Source: JBFXAM01 sp050184295 (lineage in GTDB: Bacteria > Planctomycetota > Phycisphaerae > UBA1845 > Fen-1342). From it: a stretch of DNA of 11,696 nucleotides. The stretch is from NCBI GenBank assembly GCA_050184295.1, contig JBFXAM010000138.1, forward strand, positions 1-11,696, read 5' to 3'. The notes under the pieces are model-generated. The model did not search any database and was not told where the DNA came from. It worked only from the letters and a program-made list of their open reading frames with translations. Positions within the stretch are counted from its first letter, which is position 1; each line of letters starts with the position of its first letter. The position numbers and the translations under genes were made by a program. Below are positions 1 through 7,202 of this stretch, piece by piece.

Positions 1-1
1 T

Positions 2-1399
2 CTGTTTGTCGCCTGCCGGGCCGCGGGGATCAACGTTCACCGGATGTTCCTCGCGGCGCTGCTGCTGGGCGTGTTCGTGGGCGCCTTCGCGCTGCTGTTC
101 GGCAATTATGTCATTCCGAGTTTCATGCAGCGGCTGGTCGCGTATGGGCGCGCCAACCTGCGCGACATCGCGGCGCAGCAACTGCTCAGCCGCGGACGAC
201 TGCGCTATCAGAACCAGTTTTTCATGACCGCGGAAGGCGTGAACACGCCCAGCGCCGCGGCGCTGCGCGAGAAGAACATGCCGATCGACGGGCAGGACTA
301 CCTGCTGGTCGAGAAGCCGACCTTTCTGCAACTCGACAAGGACGGCCGGCTGGTGCGGTTCTCGTCGGCGCAGTGGGGGTTGTGCCAGTTCGACACGACG
401 CGCTCGCCGGTCGAAGTCACGATCTTCACGCACCAGGCGCGCGACTTCGAGATCGGGCGCAGCGTCGTGCACATCGACCGCCAGCAGATCGGCCCGATCG
501 AATTCCCCGTCGCGTTTCCCGAGCGGCTCTCGTGGATGGACCTCAACACCCTGCTCCACTTCCGCACGGCGCCCTGGGACGCGCCGCCGCTTCGCGACCG
601 GCTGCGCGAGTTCGTCGGCGTGGTCGCGACGGCGGCCTTTCACGCCGACGTGGCGCGGCGCGTGGCGGCCGGCGACAAGCTCACGCTGACCGACCCCGAC
701 GGGCGCCGGCAGGTCGTCGCGGCCGACACCGCCAAGCTCACGCCCAAAGGCGTGCAGTTCGAGAAGCTGCGCGTCGAAGCGATCCGCGCCGACGAAACGG
801 GCCCAACGCTGTACCGCGCGGCGCGCGGTCAACTGAGCGGGCGCCCGCTGCCGGACGGGCGCATGGTGGTCGAGCTGCGCTTGTTGCAGACGCCGGAGCA
901 GCCCGTGCTCGAGACCAACCCGCGGGCGGGTGCGGGCCGCAAGCCGCTGGAGAAGCCGTCGCTGAATCTGGATCCGATCGAGCTGCCGGCGTCGGCGCTG
1001 GCGACGGAGCTGACGCCGGCGCGCGTCCTGGCCGCAGCGCCGCTGCCGGTGCAGTTGGTGGAGCTGGACGACGCGCGGGCGGCGCTGGCGCGCGAGGCGC
1101 GCGAGACGCAGCGAAAGGTCGCCGCGCAGATTCACTTTCGACTCGGCGCCGCCACCGCGGTGCCGGCGGCGGTGCTGATGGCGGCGGTTCTGGGACTGAT
1201 CTTCCGCGGCGGACGCGCCCTGGGCGCGTTCCTTCTGGCCTGTGTGCCGTTCGGGTGCGTCGTCATTCTGATGGCGATGGGCAGCCAACTGACCAAGGGC
1301 GAGCTGACCCAGAACCTGGGCCTGCTCGTCATCTGGGGCGGGGTCGCGGGGATGTACGCGGGCACGCTGCTGCTGGCGCAGCTGGGTGTGCGGCGCTAG
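2..1399 (+). CDS. LptF/LptG (YjgP/YjgQ) family LPS export permease, 5' partial
   Basis: This is a membrane subunit of the LptBFG ABC transporter, which extracts lipopolysaccharide from the inner membrane for transport to the outer membrane. The frame is open from base 2 and in-frame residues precede the first ATG at 44, including an RAAGI motif typical of the cytoplasmic loop before the third membrane helix. The true start therefore lies upstream of the window. Counting from the ATG at 44, residues 2-22 form a hydrophobic helix followed by the family-like GNYVIP. A long soluble part (about 30-365) matches the periplasmic beta-jellyroll region. Three hydrophobic segments close the protein (about 372-388, 393-412, 425-447). 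The periplasmic part contains alanine/arginine-rich, low-complexity stretches. The next gene is a second permease of the same family 20 bases downstream, so the two probably form the F/G heterodimer in one operon. Which one is LptF and which LptG is inferred from order only. Confidence 0.82.
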   Translation: MFVACRAAGINVHRMFLAALLLGVFVGAFALLFGNYVIPSFMQRLVAYGRANLRDIAAQQLLSRGRLRYQNQFFMTAEGVNTPSAAALREKNMPIDGQDYLLVEKPTFLQLDKDGRLVRFSSAQWGLCQFDTTRSPVEVTIFTHQARDFEIGRSVVHIDRQQIGPIEFPVAFPERLSWMDLNTLLHFRTAPWDAPPLRDRLREFVGVVATAAFHADVARRVAAGDKLTLTDPDGRRQVVAADTAKLTPKGVQFEKLRVEAIRADETGPTLYRAARGQLSGRPLPDGRMVVELRLLQTPEQPVLETNPRAGAGRKPLEKPSLNLDPIELPASALATELTPARVLAAAPLPVQLVELDDARAALAREARETQRKVAAQIHFRLGAATAVPAAVLMAAVLGLIFRGGRALGAFLLACVPFGCVVILMAMGSQLTKGELTQNLGLLVIWGGVAGMYAGTLLLAQLGVRR

Positions 1400-1419
1400 G
1401 GCGCGCGAGGAGCCGCGAG

Positions 1420-2508
1420 TTGAACACGATCGATCGATATGTCGCGCGGACGTTCCTGATGAGCTACGTGCTGCTCCTCCTGGCGGGCATGGGGCTCTAT
1501 GTCGTCGGCGACCTGCTGGTCAATATCGACGATTTCACGGCCGACGGCGCCGTGCCCGCGCCGCAGGCGCTCCGCAGCATGGCGGACTATTACCTGTACA
1601 ACGTGCCGCTCTATTTCTCGCAGCTCGGCGGCTTTGCCCTGGCGATCGCGGCCTGCTTTACGCTCGCGCTGATGCACCGCAACAACGAGATGACCGCGCT
1701 GGTGGCGGCGGGCATGCCGCTCCAGCGGCTGCTCGTCCCGATTCTCGCCTGCGCCGTCGTGCTGGCGGGCGCGTGGCTCGCGAACCGCGAGTTTGTTCTG
1801 CCCGAGATCGCACATAAGATCGCCCGGCAGCGCTCCGACGTGCAGGGCGCGCGGACACTCGGCGTCTACTGCATCCGCGACGACAAGAACAACATCCTCA
1901 CCGCGTTGCGGCTCTATCCGCGCGAGGGCGTGCTCGCGCGGGCCTTTGTGATCGAGCCGGACGAGAGCGGCGCGCCCGCGCGGCTGATCGAGGCCGACGA
2001 GGCGATCTACGATCCCGCGGCGCGGACCTGGCGGCTGGAGCGCGGGCGGCGCGTCGAGATGGGCGCGGCCCCCACGGAAGGGCTCGGCGCGCCGATCCGC
2101 TACGAGCCGGTCGCGGAGTTTCCGCTGCGCTTGACGCCCGAAGACCTCGTCTTGCGGCAGGGGGCGGAGTGGTCGGAGCTGCTGAGCCTGAAGCAGATGA
2201 ACGCGCTGGTGGAGCACGGCAGCCTCGCAAACCGCCCGACGATCGTGATGGCGCGACACGTGCGACTGACGACGCCTCTATTGCAGCTCATTCTGCTGGT
2301 GCTGACCGCCACCGTGTTCGTGTCGCGGGCGCCGGCGAACGTGCTGGCGAGGGGCGGGCGAGCGCTGCTGATCGGCGGCGTGTTCTTCGCGATCGCGTTC
2401 ATGGCGCAGAGCATCGTGCGCGAGGAGCACGCCGAACTGGTCGCGTGGTCGCCGATCCTGATCTTCGGGCCGTGGGCGGCGGCGCAGTGGGCGAGTGTGA
2501 AGACCTGA
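1420..2508 (+). CDS. LptF/LptG (YjgP/YjgQ) family LPS export permease, second subunit
   Basis: This 362-residue protein is the second transmembrane subunit of the LPS exporter and a likely partner of the preceding permease. I chose a TTG start at 1420 because a GAGGAG Shine-Dalgarno motif (1407-1412) lies 7 bases upstream and the protein then begins NTIDRYVARTFL, the usual N-terminus of the family. The frame stays open upstream, but there it only shadows the previous gene. Predicted membrane segments are about 13-33, 64-85 and 104-122, then a soluble jellyroll part (about 125-280), then 286-303, 313-333 and 341-357. This 3+3 topology and the length match LptF/LptG. The cytoplasmic loop holds NNEMTALVAAGMP (88-100), the coupling-loop motif that contacts the LptB ATPase in this family. 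The 20-base gap to the upstream gene supports co-transcription. No LptB or LptC gene is visible in the window. Confidence 0.85.
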   Translation: MNTIDRYVARTFLMSYVLLLLAGMGLYVVGDLLVNIDDFTADGAVPAPQALRSMADYYLYNVPLYFSQLGGFALAIAACFTLALMHRNNEMTALVAAGMPLQRLLVPILACAVVLAGAWLANREFVLPEIAHKIARQRSDVQGARTLGVYCIRDDKNNILTALRLYPREGVLARAFVIEPDESGAPARLIEADEAIYDPAARTWRLERGRRVEMGAAPTEGLGAPIRYEPVAEFPLRLTPEDLVLRQGAEWSELLSLKQMNALVEHGSLANRPTIVMARHVRLTTPLLQLILLVLTATVFVSRAPANVLARGGRALLIGGVFFAIAFMAQSIVREEHAELVAWSPILIFGPWAAAQWASVKT

Positions 2509-2541
2509 GCGCGTGCGTCCGCATCGCGCGCGGCGCGCTCG

Positions 2542-2575
2542 GAGCCGCGGGCGCAAGCCCGCGATTGCGGACGCG
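2542..2575 (+). repeat. 34-base dispersed palindromic repeat, copy 1
   Basis: An identical 34-base sequence occurs at 5607-5640, and its core recurs inverted at 5920-5951. The core folds into a perfect 7-bp hairpin (arms 2546-2552 and 2557-2563) closed by a GCAA tetraloop, which belongs to the stable GNRA class. It begins 34 bases after the stop of the second permease gene and could end or stabilise that transcript, although no U-run follows. Nothing else is recognised in the short gap 2509-2656. Confidence 0.85.
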
Positions 2576-2656
2576 GGAACCGTTGATCGTCGGGCGCGCG
2601 GCCATGCTTGCGGCCCCGAGCCACGTTCGCGTTTCGTGGCGGCGTCCGGCGGTTGT

Positions 2657-3748
2657 CTACCGATCGCTCTGCGACACCACCGCATCGACAAACGCGTCGA
2701 CGTCGAACACGTCGATCGCGCCGTCGCGGTTGACATCGGCGAGGTCGCGGCGGCACCAGCCGTAGTTCTGTTGATAGAACTCGGCGTCGACGAGTGCGGC
2801 GACGAAGGGGTCGATGTCGAAGTGATTGACGCGTTTGTCGCAGTTGAGATCGCCGGGCCTGGGCGGGATGTAGACGGCGATGCCGCGGCCGCCGCGGTGG
2901 CCGGTGGGGAAGCGGAAGACTTCTGTGCGCTCGCCGGTGTTGGGATCGACGGCGTAGACGCCGACCTGGTCGGTGACCCAGAGCGTCCGTTCGTCGTCGG
3001 AGAGCGCGAAGGCTCGATAGCCAATAAGCGTCGTTGGCAAGATGCGCCGCGTGGAGGGGTCCATGGCGTCGTAGCGCCCGAGGCCGGGACTGGCGGAAAA
3101 GAATATATCTCCACGGCTATCGATGGCGATTGTGTTCGGTGGTCCGGTGATCTCCTCGGGGCCGAACTGCGAGACCTGGCCTGTGGGCGTGACGAGCGCG
3201 AGCGCGCCCGTGTTGCCACTGACGTACATCGAGGTCATGATATCGCCGCTGGGAGTCATCGCAATGGCCGAACCACCGTTCACTAGTGTGCCGCGCGGAA
3301 GGAGCGGTTCGGCCGTCTCGGCGCCGCGCCGGATTCTCCAGAGCGGTTCGAGAAGAATCATCGAGAGATAGAGATTCCCATATCTGTCGAAAGCTAATCC
3401 ATTCTGCCCGAAGGGCGCCGCCACGCCGTTCGATCGGTTGTAGCGAACGGAGATGGTCCCCTCGGAGTCGATCGCGAGGATGTTGTCGCGGCTGTAGTTG
3501 AGCACGAACAAGTGCTCGCCGTCGGGCGTGAACGCGAGGCCGTTGTTTGTACACAGGCCGTCGTCGAAGCCGGCGATGACCCAGGAGTCGCCCGTCGTCG
3601 GATCGATCTGCCGCACCCAGTTGCCCTGCTCCAGGCAACCTTCGCGCGTCGTTTCGGAAACGTAAATATGACCGGGCGGAAACGCCGGCGCGGACGGCGC
3701 AGGCGCGAACGCACACAGCGCGATCAACATCAGGCGATTCGCTGACAT
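2657..3748 (-). CDS. Secreted NHL/SMP-30-like beta-propeller protein with C-terminal dockerin-like repeats
   Basis: This 363-residue exported protein has an unknown substrate. The start at 3748 is supported by GGGAG about 8 bases upstream and by the signal peptide that follows (hydrophobic 6-22 with an AxA-like end near PSAPA). The frame continues to 3835, but that extension lacks a signal sequence. Residues 25-295 show repeated strand-turn blocks such as GLAFTPDGEHLFV (70-82), GLAFDRYGNLYLS (117-129), AIAMTPSGDIMTS (161-173) and TIAIDSRGDIFFS (206-218). These are typical of NHL/gluconolactonase-like propellers. Residues 299-357 hold two EF-hand-like calcium loops, GDLNCDKRVNHFDIDPF and ADVNRDGAIDVFDVDAF, as in type I dockerins and the dockerin-like tails common in planctomycete secreted proteins. 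It is divergent from the copper oxidase gene, so the two may share a control region. The fold and the calcium module are well supported; the biological role is not known. Confidence 0.8.
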   Translation of the reverse strand: MSANRLMLIALCAFAPAPSAPAFPPGHIYVSETTREGCLEQGNWVRQIDPTTGDSWVIAGFDDGLCTNNGLAFTPDGEHLFVLNYSRDNILAIDSEGTISVRYNRSNGVAAPFGQNGLAFDRYGNLYLSMILLEPLWRIRRGAETAEPLLPRGTLVNGGSAIAMTPSGDIMTSMYVSGNTGALALVTPTGQVSQFGPEEITGPPNTIAIDSRGDIFFSASPGLGRYDAMDPSTRRILPTTLIGYRAFALSDDERTLWVTDQVGVYAVDPNTGERTEVFRFPTGHRGGRGIAVYIPPRPGDLNCDKRVNHFDIDPFVAALVDAEFYQQNYGWCRRDLADVNRDGAIDVFDVDAFVDAVVSQSDR

Positions 3749-3776
3749 CGCGAGCAACTCCCAATTCGCCCGTTCG

Positions 3777-3785
3777 ATTGTAGCA
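3777..3785 (-). promoter_or_regulatory. Candidate extended -10 promoter for the propeller/dockerin gene
   Basis: Read on the minus strand, TGC-TACAAT forms an extended -10 element differing from TATAAT at one position. It would place the transcription start about 20 bases before the ATG at 3748. No good -35 hexamer is seen 16-18 bases further upstream, which is acceptable for an extended -10 promoter. Confidence 0.4.
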
Positions 3786-3924
3786 GGAATCTCGGATGAG
3801 TGATAGCCTGTTTCGGCGTGGCGCGAGGCGGACACGGCCCGATCCGTCGAGCGCGCTGGCGCGCGATCGCGGGCGTCCGTTCCGCGTCGCGTTGAAGCAC
3901 ATTTCCGGGCTCGGGAGAACGTCC

Positions 3925-5589
3925 ATGTCTCGTCGTTCGTTGATCGCTCTCGGTTTTGCGTTCGCGTGCGTTCCGGGGCCGTTCGTCGCGGCCCAATGTC
4001 CCGACCCCGCCGGGCAGGGTTGCTGGGCGCCCGAGATCAACAGCGGTACTTCGCCGACCTGGCCGAGCGTGTGGGCCGTGCATAGCGCGTTGCTCAAAAA
4101 CGGAAAGGTGCTCTGCATCGCGCCGCCGAGCGAAGATGATCCGGAGGACATCAACGTCTCGATCTTTGACCCGATCACCGGTACGAGTGACACGAGTGCG
4201 AACCTGCAACAGCAGAATCAGCCCGGCTTCGCCAACCCGCCGCTCGACCTGTTCTGCTCCGGACATGCGCAACTGGCAGACGGACGAGTCGTTTTTGTCG
4301 GTGGCGGAACGCTGCCGGGTACGGCGTACACCGTTGTGTTCGACCCCGACGCGCTCCCGGGTAACCCATGGACGAAACGGGATAACATCGGCCTACGGAC
4401 TGTGCCGCCGACGATGAACGCTCACCCGCGCTGGTATCCCACCTGCACGACGCTGGCGAACGGCAGGATTCTGGTCACCGCGGGTCGCGACACAATCAGC
4501 GATCCCTGTGACGCGGATCCGCCGTACGAGCCCGGCAATATTCCGCTGATTCTCGACGTGAACCAGCCCAGCGGCCAGCAGTGGACCTGGCTCGACGAGT
4601 CGGCCCGGCTCGATCTGATGTGGTATCCGTTCGTTTTCCAGACCGTCGCGGCCGGAGTCTTCATGGGCGGGTCAAACTACTTCGACTACATGTTCTGCGT
4701 CCATCCAAACACAAGTCGATACCTAAATCCGGCGTTGTCGACGTGGTCCGCCGGCCCGAACTACAACTACGATTGCGGGACCGCGGTGATGTACGATGTG
4801 GATTCGGTGCTCATGGCCGGCGGCAGAAAGGAGTACGAAACCGGCGAGCCCGCAGATCATGTATACCTGACCACTACAAAGGGCGAGGCCGGAGTGTGGA
4901 CTGTCGGTCCGTCGCTGAATGTGGGACGCTTCGAATCATCCGCGCTTGTGCTCGCGGACGGCTCGGTCCTCATTATTGGGGGTGGACACAGCCCGGGCGG
5001 AACGTCGCGCCTGGCGACAGACGCTGAGCGCATTCCCTATCGGCGCCCCGAATGGCGACGTTACAGCATGCAATCGGGCTGGGCCACCGATTGGCAACTG
5101 CTGGCGCCGATGTCCGAAGTGCGGATGTATCACTCGTCCACGCTGCTCTTACCCGACGGCCGAGTGTACATCGCGGGCGGACAATGGGGAACGCTGCCGG
5201 GCGCCACACTTCAAGAAACCGCCCAGATCTTCTCCCCGCCGTATCTCTTCGCCGCCGACGGCAGTCCGGCGTCGCGGCCGCAGGTCTATGGTGCGCCGAC
5301 TCATATGTATTATGACACGGCCGCGACGGTGTGGATGACAAGCGAAGCCGACGCCGCCGGCATTGTCGACGCCAAGCTCATTCGTTTGGGTTGCTCCACG
5401 CACGCCTTCGACCAGAACACCCGCGGCGTCACGCTGAAGTTCACCGTGAGCGGCCCGCTCGTGAAAGTCGCCGGCCCCGCCAACGCCCACGCCGCCCCGC
5501 CGGGTTACTACATGCTCTTCCTGCTCAAGGCCGGCGATCGGCCGTATGTGAACTTCCCGTCCAACGGGATGATTGTGAAGTTGCAGTAG
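3925..5589 (+). CDS. Secreted copper-radical oxidase, galactose oxidase/glyoxal oxidase (GlxA-like) family
   Basis: This 554-residue protein should oxidise a primary alcohol or aldehyde with O2, giving H2O2, outside the cytoplasm. The ATG at 3925 has GGGAG (3913-3917) 7 bases upstream and opens a signal peptide (about 1-23, ending FVAAQ). The body is a kelch-like propeller (about 45-440) followed by a DUF1929/E-set domain (about 448-552). My alignment by eye to galactose oxidase finds every catalytic residue: Cys111 in DLFCSG (Cys228), Tyr171 in RWYPT (Tyr272, the Cys-Tyr crosslink partner), Tyr402-His403 in RMYHSS (Tyr495-His496) and His493 in CSTHAFDQ (His581). The position matching the stacking Trp290 is Asp189, so the substrate is more likely that of glyoxal oxidase or GlxA than galactose. 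No N-terminal carbohydrate-binding module and no dockerin are present. It is divergent from the propeller/dockerin gene, and a hairpin repeat starts 17 bases after its stop. The exact substrate is unknown. Confidence 0.88.
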   Translation: MSRRSLIALGFAFACVPGPFVAAQCPDPAGQGCWAPEINSGTSPTWPSVWAVHSALLKNGKVLCIAPPSEDDPEDINVSIFDPITGTSDTSANLQQQNQPGFANPPLDLFCSGHAQLADGRVVFVGGGTLPGTAYTVVFDPDALPGNPWTKRDNIGLRTVPPTMNAHPRWYPTCTTLANGRILVTAGRDTISDPCDADPPYEPGNIPLILDVNQPSGQQWTWLDESARLDLMWYPFVFQTVAAGVFMGGSNYFDYMFCVHPNTSRYLNPALSTWSAGPNYNYDCGTAVMYDVDSVLMAGGRKEYETGEPADHVYLTTTKGEAGVWTVGPSLNVGRFESSALVLADGSVLIIGGGHSPGGTSRLATDAERIPYRRPEWRRYSMQSGWATDWQLLAPMSEVRMYHSSTLLLPDGRVYIAGGQWGTLPGATLQETAQIFSPPYLFAADGSPASRPQVYGAPTHMYYDTAATVWMTSEADAAGIVDAKLIRLGCSTHAFDQNTRGVTLKFTVSGPLVKVAGPANAHAAPPGYYMLFLLKAGDRPYVNFPSNGMIVKLQ

Positions 5590-5648
5590 GCTCGCGGAAC
5601 CCATCAGAGCCGCGGGCGCAAGCCCGCGATTGCGGACGCGTGGCGGCG

Positions 5649-5702
5649 GGCCGATTGAGTTCCTGAGAACGTGGCGACGCAAGAGCCGTCGCCACGGCAC
5701 CC
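5649..5702 (+). repeat. Hairpin repeat unit, copy A
   Basis: The unit runs from GGCCGAT through TTCCTGAGAACGTGGCGACG to GCCACGGCACCC. Its core is a perfect 10-bp stem (arms 5670-5679 and 5687-5696) with a 7-base loop CAAGAGC. Copies B and C share the stem, with CAAAAGC in the loop. The similarity to copy B extends leftward to about 5631. Confidence 0.85.
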
Positions 5703-5742
5703 CGCTTGCGGACGGGCGGCCGCGCTTGCGGACGCGTGGCGA

Positions 5743-5799
5743 GGCCGATCGATTTCCTGAGAACGTGGCGACGCAAAAGCCGTCGCCACGGCACCCGGC
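5743..5799 (+). repeat. Hairpin repeat unit, copy B
   Basis: This has the same unit and the same 10-bp stem (arms 5764-5773 and 5781-5790) with loop CAAAAGC. It is preceded by a TTGCGGACGCGTGGCG stretch shared with the left flank of copy A, so the duplicated segment is about 72 bases long. Confidence 0.85.
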
Positions 5800-5816
5800 T
5801 GGCGCGCGCCGGAGTG

Positions 5817-5873
5817 GGCCGATCGAGTTCCTCAGAACGTGGCGACGCAAAAGCCGTCGCCACGGCACCCGGC
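5817..5873 (+). repeat. Hairpin repeat unit, copy C
   Basis: This is a third copy with the same 10-bp stem (arms 5838-5847 and 5855-5864) and loop CAAAAGC. It is followed by a truncated copy of the right end (CTCGCCACGGCACCCGGC, about 5879-5896). The spacing B to C is 74 bases, against 94 for A to B. Confidence 0.85.
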
Positions 5874-5934
5874 AGACCCTCGCCACGGCACCCGGCGACT
5901 CAGACCGTTCGTCAGCCCTAATCGCGGGCTTGCG

Positions 5935-6108
5935 CCCGCGGCTCTGATGGGCACCTCGCCTCGCGCGGCTTCGATGCGCATGCCGCCTCGCGCGGCTCTG
6001 GTCACGCTTCTCGGTTCGCATCGCGGAAGTCCCGCGGCTCTGATGGGCGCCTCGCCTCGCGCGGCTTCGATGCGCATCCTGCCTCGCACGGCTTCGATGC
6101 GCATCCTG
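5935..6108 (+). repeat. 27-base tandem units inside a 96-base duplication
   Basis: Positions 5935-5985 recur at 6031-6081 with only a few differences, a 96-base period. Within this, the unit CCTCGCGCGGCTTCGATGCG plus CATCCTG (27 bases) appears at 5959-5985, 6055-6081 and 6082-6108, with a truncated copy at 5986-6000 and a diverged one from 6109. The block overlaps the right arm of the preceding inverted-repeat element. No gene is convincing here. Confidence 0.75.
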
Positions 6109-6131
6109 CCGCGCGCGGTTCGGGCGGCGCT

Positions 6132-6160
6132 TTGCCCGGGCGGCGTTTTGCCTTTATAAA
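6132..6160 (+). promoter_or_regulatory. Candidate sigma-70-like promoter for sucD
   Basis: TTGCCC (6132-6137, 4 of 6 to TTGACA) and TATAAA (6155-6160, 5 of 6 to TATAAT) are separated by exactly 17 bases in otherwise very GC-rich DNA. The start would fall near 6167, giving a leader of about 148 bases that contains the 17-base tandem repeats. Confidence 0.45.
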
Positions 6161-6250
6161 TGCCGATTCCTCGCCGCCGCGCGCGGATGGCGGCAGCCTC
6201 GTTCGACCCGGAGACGTCGCGGTCGGGCCGTCGGCGGCAGCGCGAAGCTC

Positions 6251-6317
6251 CGTGGGTATTCGTCAGCCGTGGGTGTTCGTCAACCGTAGGTATTCTCAAT
6301 CGCGGGTATTCGTCATG
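6251..6317 (+). repeat. Four 16/17-base tandem units ending in the sucD start codon
   Basis: Units are 6251-6267 (CGTGGGTATTCGTCAGC), 6268-6284, 6285-6300 (one base shorter) and 6301-6317 (CGCGGGTATTCGTCATG). The last unit supplies the ATG of sucD. The GGGTATT/AGGTATT core is the only purine-rich element before the start, since no normal Shine-Dalgarno motif is present. Confidence 0.8.
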
Positions 6318-7202
6318 AGCATCCTCGTCGACCAGAACACGCGCATCATCTGCCAGGGCATCACCGGCAAGGCCGGCGCGTTTCACACGAAGCAGTGTCT
6401 CGAATACGGCTCGAAATTCGTCGGCGGCGTCACGCCCGGAAAGGGCGGCACGACCAGCGAGCACGGCCTGCCCGTGTTTGACACGTGTTACGAGGCCGTC
6501 GCGAAAACCGGCGCCGAGGTGAGCATGGTGTTCGTGCCCGCGGCGTTCGCCGCCGAGGCGGCCATGGAGGTGGCGGACGCGGGCGTGCGCCTCGTGGTGC
6601 TGATCACCGAGGGCATCCCCGCTCTCGACATGGTGAAGGCGCGGAAGTACCTCGACGACAAAGGCGTGCTGCTCGTCGGACCGAACTGTCCCGGCATCAT
6701 CAGCCCCGGGCAGTGCAAGATCGGCATCATGCCCGGCTACATCCACCTTCCGCCGGGCGCCAACACGAAAAACGTCGGCATCATCAGCCGCAGCGGAACG
6801 CTCACCTACGAAGCGGTCTGGCAGTGCTCGCAGCGCAAGCTCGCGCAGAGCACCTGCGTGGGCATCGGCGGCGACCCGGTCAAGGGGCTGAACTTCATCG
6901 AACTGCTCGATCTCTTCGAAAAGGACCCGCAGACGCACGCGATCGTCATGATCGGCGAGATCGGCGGCACCGATGAGGAACAGGCCGCCGAGCACGTGCG
7001 CAAGCACATCCGCAAGCCCGTCGTAGCGTTCATCGCCGGGCGGACCGCGCCGCCGGGGCGTCGGATGGGGCACGCGGGCGCGATCATCAGCGGCGGCGAG
7101 GGGACGGCGGAGTCGAAGATCACGGCGCTGCGGGCGGCGGGCATCGCGGTGAGCGAAAGCCCCGCGACCATCGGCGAGACAATGGCGGGCGTCTTGCGCT
7201 AA
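6315..7202 (+). CDS. sucD: Succinyl-CoA ligase (ADP- or GDP-forming) subunit alpha
   Basis: SucD forms the CoA-binding, phospho-histidine subunit of succinyl-CoA synthetase, which interconverts succinyl-CoA and succinate with substrate-level phosphorylation in the TCA cycle. The protein is 295 residues, close to the usual 290. The ATG at 6315 gives the standard N-terminus (ILVDQNTRIICQGITGKAG); the open frame extends to 6132 but that part lies in repeats. Visible features are the CoA-binding Rossmann glycine motif GITGKAG (15-21), VGGVTPGKGG (36-45), GPNCPGII (122-129), SRSGTLTYE (158-166) and the active-site His253 in RMGHAGAIISGGEGTA. The gene is not preceded by sucC, which normally sits directly upstream; instead it follows 725 bases of repeats. 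It converges on the deacylase gene, with 95 bases between their stops. A promoter candidate lies at 6132-6160. Confidence 0.96.
   Translation: MSILVDQNTRIICQGITGKAGAFHTKQCLEYGSKFVGGVTPGKGGTTSEHGLPVFDTCYEAVAKTGAEVSMVFVPAAFAAEAAMEVADAGVRLVVLITEGIPALDMVKARKYLDDKGVLLVGPNCPGIISPGQCKIGIMPGYIHLPPGANTKNVGIISRSGTLTYEAVWQCSQRKLAQSTCVGIGGDPVKGLNFIELLDLFEKDPQTHAIVMIGEIGGTDEEQAAEHVRKHIRKPVVAFIAGRTAPPGRRMGHAGAIISGGEGTAESKITALRAAGIAVSESPATIGETMAGVLR

Larger units (their letters stand above)
5600..5951. repeat. 352-base repeat block bounded by 32-base perfect inverted repeats
   Basis: The outer arms 5600-5631 and 5920-5951 are perfect reverse complements. Each contains the 7-bp GCAA/TTGC hairpin (5611-5628 and 5923-5940). 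Positions 5607-5640 repeat 2542-2575 exactly. Between the arms lie three copies of a roughly 56-base hairpin unit plus a partial fourth (about 5879-5896). Short open frames cross the block on both strands, but their arginine-rich products merely follow the repeats, so I treat the block as non-coding. Confidence 0.85.

Noticed and set aside
373..1419. Upstream extension of the second permease frame
   Set aside because: It overlaps the first permease in another frame and gives an Arg/Ala/Gly-rich product. The TTG at 1420 with GAGGAG upstream starts the real protein.
2278..3219. Minus-strand frame of 313 residues overlapping the propeller gene and the second permease
   Set aside because: Low-complexity Ser/Arg/Pro product, out of frame with the dockerin-tailed protein that has a signal peptide and clear domains.
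5649..5873. Possible CRISPR array from three spaced repeats
   Set aside because: Units are about 56 bases with a strong internal palindrome, spacing is uneven (94 then 74 bases), the intervening DNA itself contains partial repeats, and no cas gene is present.
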